Translations under genes and position numbers: made by a program
Shown here: positions 1 to 5,661 of the stretch, one piece after another
Numbering within the stretch: position 1 is the stretch's first letter
How the letters are laid out: each line of letters starts with the position of its first letter
Assembly (NCBI GenBank): GCA_946480545.1
Contig: CAMLKY010000064.1
Coordinates: 1-8,183 of the forward strand
DNA: 8,183 nucleotides
Direction of reading: 5' to 3'
Origin: an uncultured Acidobacteriota bacterium
GTDB lineage: Bacteria > Acidobacteriota > Blastocatellia > Pyrinomonadales > Pyrinomonadaceae
Notes under the pieces: generated by a model
The model's database searches: none
Seen by the model: the letters and a program-made list of their open reading frames with translations, nothing else
What the model was told of the DNA's origin: nothing

Positions 1-1
1 A

Positions 2-1183
2 ATGCTGCTATCGGTCCCAGTACTGATCGGTAGTCTATTGGCTGTCATCGTACTCACGGCGGTGCTGATCGTCGGCAAGGCATTGATCGTATGGTTTATC
101 ATCCGCCTGCTCGGGTTCCCCCAGCGGATCGCCACCATGAGCGCACTCGGCCTCGCGCAGATCGGGGAATTCTCGTTCGTGCTGGCAAAATCCGGACGCG
201 ACGCTACGCTTCTCCCGGAGATTGACTATCAAAGCTTCCTCGCGGCGTCGATCATCTCGATGATCGCGACGCCGTTTCTGATAGCCGCATCGCCACGCAT
301 CGGATACTTTGTTCAATCGATACTGAAAGACGGAAAGGTCGACGAGGTCGAGAATACCGAGGAAGACATTCATCTCACATCGAGTGGCGGGCTGCAGCAG
401 CATGTCATCATCGTAGGATACGGTCTAAACGGTCGTAACCTTGCGCGTGTGCTTCGGGCTGTCGGCGTTCCCTACGTGATACTCGAGCTGGACGCCGATG
501 TCGTACGCCGAGCCAAAGCAAAGGGAGAAAAGATAAATTTTGGCGACGCAACGCGGCGAGAGGTCCTCGTGCACGCCGGGATCGATCAGGCATGGTCGCT
601 CGTTCTCGCAATGTCGGACCCGGCCGCGGCGCGCCGGACAGTGGACCTTGCAAACAGGCTAAGACCCGACCTTCACATAATCGTGCGCACCCGCTACGTT
701 TCAGAGATCACAGAGTTGTATGAGCTGGGTGCCAACGAGGTCATTCCCGAGGAGTTCGAGACGAGTATCGAGATCTTTTCACGAGTGCTTCACCGCTACG
801 GAATTTCGCGAAGCGTGATCGAGCAGCAAATCGCCCGCGTGCGCGAGCAGGGATATGAAATGCTTCGATCGCCCGCACCAGTTCCTGCGACAGTTAGTAT
901 TCCGAAGGTGAGCCTGCAGGGTGCGAGCACGGAGACCATCACCCTCGATGCGAATTCGCCGGTCGTCGGCCGGAATCTTGGCGAGCTCGACGTGCGTGGT
1001 AAGAGCGGCGCAACAGTCATCGCCGTCGTGCGTGGAAACGAAACGAAGATCAGCCCCGGGGCGAACTATAGACTCGCGGAGGGTGATACCGTGGTACTGC
1101 TCGGCTCAGCAGAAAAGATAAAGCGCGCCGTCAACCTGATCCGCCCACCGGAAGCAGAAGTAGTAAGCGGATTCAATGCGTGA
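2..1183 (+). CDS. CPA2-family cation:proton antiporter with TrkA-N/TrkA-C domains (KefB/YbaL type), 5' truncated
   Basis: This is the C-terminal ~393 residues of a monovalent cation:proton antiporter of the inner membrane; most of the Na_H_Exchanger domain lies left of the window. The visible membrane part (about residues 6-97) carries the family signature GLAQIGEFSFVLA at 50-62 and a last hydrophobic helix at 78-96. A TrkA-N (RCK) Rossmann domain follows at about 132-250, with the nucleotide-binding glycines of GYGLNG at 139-144 and an acidic residue after the second strand (ILELDAD, 160-166). A TrkA-C domain fills about 312-382, ending in the typical EGDTVVLLGS (360-369). RCK modules gate transport in response to NAD(H) or similar ligands. 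The ATG at 2-4 is almost certainly an internal Met, because the frame is open to the window edge and the family needs about 300 more residues upstream. K+ versus Na+ specificity cannot be told from this part. The gene ends 2 bp before a palindromic repeat element. Confidence 0.9.
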   Translation: MLLSVPVLIGSLLAVIVLTAVLIVGKALIVWFIIRLLGFPQRIATMSALGLAQIGEFSFVLAKSGRDATLLPEIDYQSFLAASIISMIATPFLIAASPRIGYFVQSILKDGKVDEVENTEEDIHLTSSGGLQQHVIIVGYGLNGRNLARVLRAVGVPYVILELDADVVRRAKAKGEKINFGDATRREVLVHAGIDQAWSLVLAMSDPAAARRTVDLANRLRPDLHIIVRTRYVSEITELYELGANEVIPEEFETSIEIFSRVLHRYGISRSVIEQQIARVREQGYEMLRSPAPVPATVSIPKVSLQGASTETITLDANSPVVGRNLGELDVRGKSGATVIAVVRGNETKISPGANYRLAEGDTVVLLGSAEKIKRAVNLIRPPEAEVVSGFNA

Positions 1184-1184
1184 A

Positions 1185-1367
1185 TGGTTCGTTCTTCGTT
1201 GTTGACGGCTGCGGTGGCACTAGTCAGTACCGCGTCCGCGTGAGCGGATGGGTCACACTCAACATCCCGTCAACCAGACTATCCCCTGACGCCGACCCGC
1301 CTCGCTCACGCCGACGGTACCGATCTGCTTGTACCGCCACGAACAACGAACAACGAACAACGAACCA
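1185..1367. repeat. Nested palindromic (MITE/REP-like) intergenic element, 183 bp
   Basis: Four sets of inverted arms nest inside each other. The outer arms 1185-1203 and 1349-1367 are complementary at 18 of 19 positions. Next come GTGGC at 1214-1218 and GCCAC at 1336-1340. A long inner pair, 1225-1254 with 1294-1322, aligns with 24 matches and a few bulges, including the shared core GCGTGAGCG. An apical pair, CGTCA 1268-1272 and TGACG 1287-1291, closes the centre. As DNA this could extrude a cruciform; as RNA transcribed from the antiporter it would be one long irregular hairpin. It contains no transposase gene. Candidate identities are a non-autonomous mobile element (MITE), a REP/BIME-like repeat, or a structured 3' untranslated region that stabilises or terminates the upstream mRNA. 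The arms are visible directly; mobility and copy number are inference. Confidence 0.75.
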
Positions 1368-1387
1368 CGAACTCGCGACAACGAACC
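1339..1387 (+). repeat. Heptanucleotide tandem repeat, ACGAACA-type, seven units
   Basis: Seven consecutive 7-bp units run without gaps: three perfect ACGAACA copies (1339-1359), then ACGAACC, ACGAACT, a diverged CGCGACA and a final ACGAACC (1381-1387). The first units form the right outer arm of the palindromic element, and a related sequence in reverse orientation lies at 1185-1203. A 7-bp unit is not a multiple of three, so changes in copy number would shift any reading frame across it; this suits a non-coding location. Short tandem heptamers are known from cyanobacteria and I believe are common in some Acidobacteria. They may expand or contract by slippage. Confidence 0.85.
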
Positions 1388-1456
1388 TGCAAGAACTATC
1401 TTCTCCGTCCGTTCCCTTCACTGAACAAGCTTTCCCCAGGGAAAAAAATCGTTAAG
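1388..1456. other. Residual intergenic DNA upstream of the ARPP-1 gene
   Basis: This stretch holds no gene and no convincing -35/-10 pair. The only structure seen is a 5-bp stem, TTTCC/GGAAA at 1431-1444, followed by a run of A on the plus strand. The promoter of the downstream gene could lie here or inside the repeat element, but I cannot point to it. Confidence 0.4.
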
Positions 1457-1463
1457 AAAGGAG
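1457..1463 (+). promoter_or_regulatory. Shine-Dalgarno site that fixes the start of the ARPP-1 gene
   Basis: AAAGGAG at 1457-1463 ends 7 nt before ATG 1471-1473, which is optimal spacing. An in-frame TTG at 1465 would leave almost no spacer, so ATG 1471 is the better start. It also gives a clean signal peptide beginning MKLTVLRS. Confidence 0.85.
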
Positions 1464-1470
1464 TTTGTTT

Positions 1471-2475
1471 ATGAAGTTGACTGTTTTGCGCAGCGTTGCT
1501 GTGCTGTTTGTTTTTGCCGTGGCGGCGTCGGCCCAGTCACACGCCCAGGCCTACCGGATCTCCGCTCCGTATACTCATAAGAACCTGACGATCTTTCTGA
1601 TCCACGGGAAAAACGAAACATCGAAGACGAATATTCTGACGCTCCAGGAGGCGATGCAGCGCCAGATCCTAAAGGTATATGAGACTTCTGACGTCAATGA
1701 GCTCGCGGTCGAGAATGTGTCGAAGCAGTTCGATGTTTTCATACAGTCCGGCGACATCGTCAAAGGCGGAAAGCAGGACCGGGTGCTCGCTGTCAGCATA
1801 ATAATCCCGGCGCGATCAGGGCGGATAAAGATCGAGGCGTTCTGCGTCGAATCGGGAAGGTGGCAAAAGCGTGGGAATGAGGACGCGGGACAGTTCTCAT
1901 CATCGAACGATCGAATCGTATCCAAGGAGCTGAAGCTCGCGGCAAACGGCGAACGCTCGCAGCAGGAAGTGTGGGCCAAAGTTGCCGAAGCACAGGCAAA
2001 GCTGGGCCGGAATGTTGGCGGCACCGTCACCGCTGCAAGTTCGCGCACGAGTCTTCAGCTAAGCCTCGAGAACGAGCGTGTCGCCGCAACAGTAGACGAA
2101 TATGTCCGACGGCTAAGCAATCTTGCGGAAGGAAAGTCAGACGTGATCGGTTACGCATTCGCGGTGAACGGTGAAATGAACAGCGCCGATATCTATGTGT
2201 CCAACGCTCTATTCAAGAAACTGTGGCCCCGCATGTTGAAGGCCGCGGCGGTCGAAGCAGTGGCCGAACGGAATGGACGCTCGACGAACGCAGTGGCGAA
2301 GCCGGAGGCGGTAAAGGCGTTGATCACTGACGCCGACAAAGGCCGAGCACAAGAGCGAGTCGCGAGCGGAAGTGCGCGGATAGTAACGCGCGATCAAAAG
2401 GACCATGCTCTGTACGAGGCACATGACGAGAGGAGCAAGACCATCGTCCACCGCTCTTATGTGAAGAAACATTGA
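1471..2475 (+). CDS. Secreted ARPP-1/DUF6569-family protein
   Basis: A 334-residue exported protein of unknown biochemical role. Residues 1-21 form a Sec signal peptide: basic N-terminus, hydrophobic core VAVLFVFAVAA, and cleavage probably after ASA at 21 or after AQA at 27. There is no lipobox cysteine and no second membrane segment, so the mature protein is periplasmic or released. The mature part matches the ARPP-1 (DUF6569) pattern as I remember it: NLTIFLI near 38-44, an LTLQEAM helix at 57-62, a central SGDIVKGGKQDRVL at 93-106 followed by VSIIIPA, CVESGRW at 125-131, and a C-terminal VIGYAFAVNGEMNSADIYVS (225-244) with LFKKLWPRML (247-256). About 78 residues after that are polar and probably flexible. 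The gene has its own strong ribosome binding site. It lies after an intergenic repeat and is convergent with uvrC, so no operon partner suggests a function. The family call comes from motif memory, not a profile search. Confidence 0.75.
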   Translation: MKLTVLRSVAVLFVFAVAASAQSHAQAYRISAPYTHKNLTIFLIHGKNETSKTNILTLQEAMQRQILKVYETSDVNELAVENVSKQFDVFIQSGDIVKGGKQDRVLAVSIIIPARSGRIKIEAFCVESGRWQKRGNEDAGQFSSSNDRIVSKELKLAANGERSQQEVWAKVAEAQAKLGRNVGGTVTAASSRTSLQLSLENERVAATVDEYVRRLSNLAEGKSDVIGYAFAVNGEMNSADIYVSNALFKKLWPRMLKAAAVEAVAERNGRSTNAVAKPEAVKALITDADKGRAQERVASGSARIVTRDQKDHALYEAHDERSKTIVHRSYVKKH

Positions 2476-2496
2476 TCGTGTCTGAAGGTCTTGGGG

Positions 2497-4335
2497 CTAA
2501 GTCCTCGCAAGACTTCGCTGGCGTTCGAAATGGGTCGCGATCTCGGTCGCGGCCTTCGCGCCAACGAAGGGCCGAAGCTCTTCAACAGACGCCTTCGCGA
2601 TCCGTTCGATTGAGCCGAACTGCCGAAGCAGTTTCATCTTCCTCTTATCGCCGATACCAGGTATCTCTGAAAGCTCCGAAGTAAAATCGCGCTTCTCGCG
2701 CCGCTTCCGATGAAACTGCACCGCGGTTTTGTGCGTCTCTTCACGTATCTGCAGGATCAGCCGGAACGCGAGCGAGTTTCGATCGAAAGGAATCGGTTCG
2801 TTCTCCCGACCGTGGATCAGCAGGTGGGAGATCTCGCTATGACGCTTTGGCGGCTTTACGAGTCCGACAAGCATGATCGCCTCGAGGTCGAGCGCTTGCA
2901 TGGCCGCGGCGGCAGCCGAGAGTTGTCCTTTACCTCCGTCGATGAAGACCACCTGGGGCAATGGTTTTTCTTCGGCGAGCAGACGTTTGTAACGGCGGAA
3001 GACGGCTTCGTGCATCGAGGCAAAATCGTTCGAGCCCTCTACCGTCTTGATGATGAACCGGCGGTACTCGGCGCGCGCCGGTTTTCCATTCTCAAAAACA
3101 ACGATCCCCGCGACGTTCTCCGATCCGGAGATGTTCGAGATATCGAACGATTCGATCCGCTCGGGAAAGTATGAAAGCTCGAGTATCTCCTGCAGCTCGG
3201 CGAGGACTTTCTCGCTGTCGGGTTTGAGGACGCGGAACCGCTGTTCGAACGCGATCTTTGCGTTCGTCTCGACCAGGTGGACGAGATCGCGCTTCTCGCC
3301 GCGCTTCGGATCGAAGATACGAACACGTCGGCCGCGCCGTAATGTGAGAGCTCGCTCGAGGGTTTCACGATCGTCGAAATCGTTCGGAACGTGGATCTCG
3401 AGCGGGACATAATCGGTCGAATAATACTGCGCTAATACTTCGCCGAGAAATTCCGAAGCGTCGAAGGTCTCTTCCGAAAGATCTTCCCAGAAAAACTCCC
3501 TCCGGCCGACGATTCGCCCCTCGCGCATCGTGAAAAGCTGCAGTGCGAGCCGTGGTCCCTCGCGATAGAAGCCGAAGATATCAACGTCGCGATCGGCGGT
3601 CGTGGCCATCTTCTGCTGCTCACCAAGTGCGATAACGGTGCGATGCAGGTCGCGATAACGCGCCGCTATCTCGAATTTTCCCTCGTCGGAATACTTCCAC
3701 ATCCGGCGTTCGAGGTCCTTCGCCAGTTCTTTGTTTTTCCCTTCGAGCAGCACCTTTACGTCGCGGGCCGCCTCCTGATACTCGTCCTGAGTGCATAGTC
3801 CTTTCACGCACGGGCCGAGGCATCGCTTCAGGTGGTATTCGAGACACGGGCGTGGAAGCTTGCCGTCGATGTCGATTTCGCACGTCCGGAGTTGGAATGC
3901 GCGATTGACCAGATTGAGAGTCTTCCGCGCGAGTGCGGCGGGGAGAAACGGTCCATAGTAATTGGCCCCGTCGCGTTCGATCCTTCGCGTAACTACGACC
4001 TTCGGAAACGGCTCGTTGGTCAGTTTTAGGTGCGGATAAGACTTATCGTCTTTCAAAAGGACGTTGAATCTCGGCTTGTGCTTCTTGATCAGGTTCGACT
4101 CGAGGACGAGTGCTTCGACCTCGTTGTCGACAACGATAAATTCGAAGTCAGCGATCGACCGCACGAGCCGGCGAGTTTTTGCGTCCTGATTGCGGCTCGA
4201 CTGGAAATATTGCCGGACCCTGTTTCGCAGATTCTTCGCCTTGCCGACATACAGGATCTTGCCGTCCGCGTTCTTGTGCAGGTAGATTCCCGCGGCGATC
4301 GGCAATAGTTTAAGTTTTTCCTTAAGGTCGGCCAT
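2497..4335 (-). CDS. uvrC: UvrC, excinuclease ABC subunit C
   Basis: UvrC makes both incisions around a DNA lesion after UvrA/UvrB loading in nucleotide excision repair. At 612 residues the protein is full length. The N-terminal GIY-YIG nuclease (3' incision) starts with GIYLHKNADGKILYVGKAKN at 16-35. Four cysteines, C152, C164, C172 and C176, have the spacing reported to hold a 4Fe-4S cluster in E. coli UvrC. A UVR helical hairpin for UvrB contact lies near 203-238. The RNase H-like 5'-incision domain has FDIS with D398, D437, D466 in FIDGGKG, and H535, which align with the E. coli catalytic D399, D438, D466 and H538. A C-terminal HhH pair (about 553-605, IPGIGDKRK) binds DNA. All key residues are present. 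Its stop codon lies 21 bp from that of the convergent ARPP-1 gene. No good Shine-Dalgarno precedes the ATG, but the start fits the family N-terminus. Confidence 0.97.
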   Translation of the reverse strand: MADLKEKLKLLPIAAGIYLHKNADGKILYVGKAKNLRNRVRQYFQSSRNQDAKTRRLVRSIADFEFIVVDNEVEALVLESNLIKKHKPRFNVLLKDDKSYPHLKLTNEPFPKVVVTRRIERDGANYYGPFLPAALARKTLNLVNRAFQLRTCEIDIDGKLPRPCLEYHLKRCLGPCVKGLCTQDEYQEAARDVKVLLEGKNKELAKDLERRMWKYSDEGKFEIAARYRDLHRTVIALGEQQKMATTADRDVDIFGFYREGPRLALQLFTMREGRIVGRREFFWEDLSEETFDASEFLGEVLAQYYSTDYVPLEIHVPNDFDDRETLERALTLRRGRRVRIFDPKRGEKRDLVHLVETNAKIAFEQRFRVLKPDSEKVLAELQEILELSYFPERIESFDISNISGSENVAGIVVFENGKPARAEYRRFIIKTVEGSNDFASMHEAVFRRYKRLLAEEKPLPQVVFIDGGKGQLSAAAAAMQALDLEAIMLVGLVKPPKRHSEISHLLIHGRENEPIPFDRNSLAFRLILQIREETHKTAVQFHRKRREKRDFTSELSEIPGIGDKRKMKLLRQFGSIERIAKASVEELRPFVGAKAATEIATHFERQRSLART

Positions 4336-4374
4336 GTAAAAAATCTAACACTTCGCAATATCGGCACGCAAAAA

Positions 4375-4402
4375 TTGACATTACGGCACGATTCGCTTAA
4401 AT
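4375..4402 (+). promoter_or_regulatory. Candidate sigma70-type promoter for the DUF5654-sua5 unit
   Basis: A perfect -35 consensus TTGACA lies at 4375-4380, then 16 bp, then TTAAAT at 4397-4402 as a 4-of-6 match to the -10 box. Transcription would start near 4409, leaving a leader of about 30 nt before ATG 4441. The site sits in the 105-bp divergent spacer between uvrC (minus) and this unit (plus), so regulatory proteins binding here could affect both. Confidence 0.55.
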
Positions 4403-4430
4403 GGAATCCGTAAATCTATTCTGACAGTTC

Positions 4431-4436
4431 GGAGGA
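4431..4436 (+). promoter_or_regulatory. Strong Shine-Dalgarno site for the DUF5654-like gene
   Basis: GGAGGA lies 4 nt before ATG 4441. It supports this small ORF as a real gene and fixes its start. Confidence 0.85.
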
Positions 4437-4440
4437 AGCT

Positions 4441-4710
4441 ATGGCGAAAACGATTGAGCAGTCGAGAGCGATAATCCAATCGATGATCACATTGGCCGGG
4501 GCGGCCCTTGGTCTTGTTTGCGCGCTGGCGTGGAATGACGCGATCAAGCAGACAATGAAGTCGGTGCTTGGTGAGGACGATAGCCTCGCGGGTCTTTACA
4601 CTTATGCGATTCTCGCCACTCTTGTGGCCGTCGTCGTTCTGCTGCTTCTGGGAAGAGCGGCTGCCCGAGTTGGTGGCGACGCCGCTATCAATCGGGAAGC
4701 GGAAGGTTAA
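4441..4710 (+). CDS. Small two-helix membrane protein, DUF5654-like
   Basis: An 89-residue inner-membrane protein of unknown function. Two hydrophobic helices are clear, at about 14-31 and 53-74, joined by an amphipathic segment that begins right after helix 1 with ALAWNDAIKQ (28-37). An alanine-rich membrane helix running into W-N-(D/E)-A-I-K is what I recall as the hallmark of DUF5654, a family of short proteins found widely in archaea and bacteria. The C-terminus is short and charged. A strong ribosome binding site and a likely promoter directly upstream support it as a real gene. It leads a two-gene unit with sua5: only 9 bp separate the two, and both are in the same reading frame. The DUF name is from memory; the two-helix topology is directly visible. 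No catalytic motif is seen, so a structural or regulatory role is possible. Confidence 0.7.
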   Translation: MAKTIEQSRAIIQSMITLAGAALGLVCALAWNDAIKQTMKSVLGEDDSLAGLYTYAILATLVAVVVLLLLGRAAARVGGDAAINREAEG

Positions 4711-4719
4711 TTAGCATCA

Positions 4720-5661
4720 GTGCAAACCATCCTGACTCGCTCCATCGACGAGGCCGCCGAAATCATACATACCGGCGGCATCGTCGCATTTCCGACCGAG
4801 ACCGTTTACGGCCTCGGGGCCGATGTGTTCAATGAAGACGCCATCCGGCGCGTTTTCGAAGCCAAGCAACGGCCTGCCGATAATCCCTTGATAGCCCATA
4901 TCGGCGAACTGGAAATGCTCGAACAGATCGCCGAACGGGTGCCGGATCATGCAAGAAAGCTGATCAACAGATTCTTCCCCGGACCGCTGACCATCGTGCT
5001 GCCGAAATCAGACGCAGTCCCATCAATCGCCACCGCCGGCTTGAATTCGATCGGCGTTCGAATGCCGGCGAATGATGTGGCGCGCCGGTTTCTGATCGCC
5101 TGTGCGCGGCCTGTCGTCGCCCCCTCGGCAAATATATCCGGGAGACCTAGTCCGACGACGTGGGAAGCTGTGTTCGAAGACCTGAACACGCGGGTCAATT
5201 GCATACTCCAGGGACCGGTGACGGATATCGGCATCGAATCTACTGTTGTCGATTGCACTGCTGACGCGCCGGTGCTACTGAGGAGAGGAGCCGTGTCTTT
5301 GGACGAACTGCGTGGGGTCGTGCCGGATGCGATCGAAGAGCAGGTTACGAACATCGATTCGCCGCGTAGCCCAGGGCTCAAACACAAACATTACTCACCG
5401 CGTGCCGAGGTTATCCTCCTAGGCACGGGCGAGGAACTCACCGATGTTTCAAACGACGCTTACATCGGGATCAGCGAACGCGGCGATAATTTTCGCTTGA
5501 GTCGAGTCTGTTCGACAAAGAATGATTACGCTCGCTCCCTATTTGCGTTCTTTAGGGAATGCGACCATGCGGGGGTCGATCGAATATTCTGTGAACGCGT
5601 CGATGAGTCGGGGATCGGTGCGGCAATAATGGATCGTGTCCGTCGGGCTTCGGCGAATTAG
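4720..5661 (+). CDS. sua5: L-threonylcarbamoyladenylate synthase, Sua5 type (YrdC + Sua5 domains)
   Basis: This cytosolic enzyme condenses threonine, bicarbonate and ATP to threonylcarbamoyl-AMP, the first step of t6A37 synthesis on ANN-decoding tRNAs; TsaD/B/E then transfer the group to tRNA. At 313 residues it is the long Sua5 form, not the short TsaC form. The YrdC domain (about 8-195) shows PTETVYGLG at 25-33, KQRPADNPL at 49-57, the nucleotide-site motif SANISGRPSPTT at 136-147, IGIESTVVDCT at 170-180 and LRRGAVS at 187-193. The interdomain linker SPGLKHKHYSP (217-227) and the C-terminal Sua5 domain ending SGIGAAIMDRVRRAS (297-311) are typical. The start is GTG: it is the first possible start after the preceding TAA, and the next Met is far inside the YrdC domain. 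The Shine-Dalgarno match is weak (GGAAGG at 4701-4706, 13 nt away), so translational coupling to the upstream gene is plausible. The 3' end overlaps the opposing glycosyltransferase by 4 bp. Confidence 0.95.
   Translation: MQTILTRSIDEAAEIIHTGGIVAFPTETVYGLGADVFNEDAIRRVFEAKQRPADNPLIAHIGELEMLEQIAERVPDHARKLINRFFPGPLTIVLPKSDAVPSIATAGLNSIGVRMPANDVARRFLIACARPVVAPSANISGRPSPTTWEAVFEDLNTRVNCILQGPVTDIGIESTVVDCTADAPVLLRRGAVSLDELRGVVPDAIEEQVTNIDSPRSPGLKHKHYSPRAEVILLGTGEELTDVSNDAYIGISERGDNFRLSRVCSTKNDYARSLFAFFRECDHAGVDRIFCERVDESGIGAAIMDRVRRASAN

Noticed and set aside
2..4. ATG at the window edge as the true start of the antiporter
   Set aside because: The protein would begin in the middle of the exchanger domain. 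Family members have several hundred residues before this point, so the gene simply enters from the left.
1339..1387. Possible CRISPR array
   Set aside because: Units are 7 bp and contiguous, with no spacers.
1431..1444. Hairpin TTTCC/GGAAA next to an A-rich run, considered as a terminator
   Set aside because: The stem is only 5 bp, and on the plus strand it is followed by A, not T. On the minus strand the T run precedes the hairpin, so it fits neither direction.
1180..1455. A 91-codon plus-strand ORF whose GTG overlaps the antiporter stop (GTGA), resembling a translationally coupled small gene
   Set aside because: It is read entirely through the palindrome and the heptad repeat. The product is low complexity (TNNEQRTTN-like), and no ribosome binding site or family resemblance is seen. 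The minus-strand ORF 1224-1421 fails for the same reason.
2486..2515. Possible terminator between the convergent ARPP-1 and uvrC genes (GTCTTG/CAAGAC stem)
   Set aside because: A 6-bp stem with a 14-nt loop, no T tract, and half of it inside the uvrC coding region: too weak to call.
2710..3174. A 154-codon plus-strand ORF antisense to uvrC
   Set aside because: It lies wholly inside the well-supported uvrC gene, contains no recognisable motif and reads as a GC-rich shadow frame. The same applies to the other ORFs within 2497-4335.
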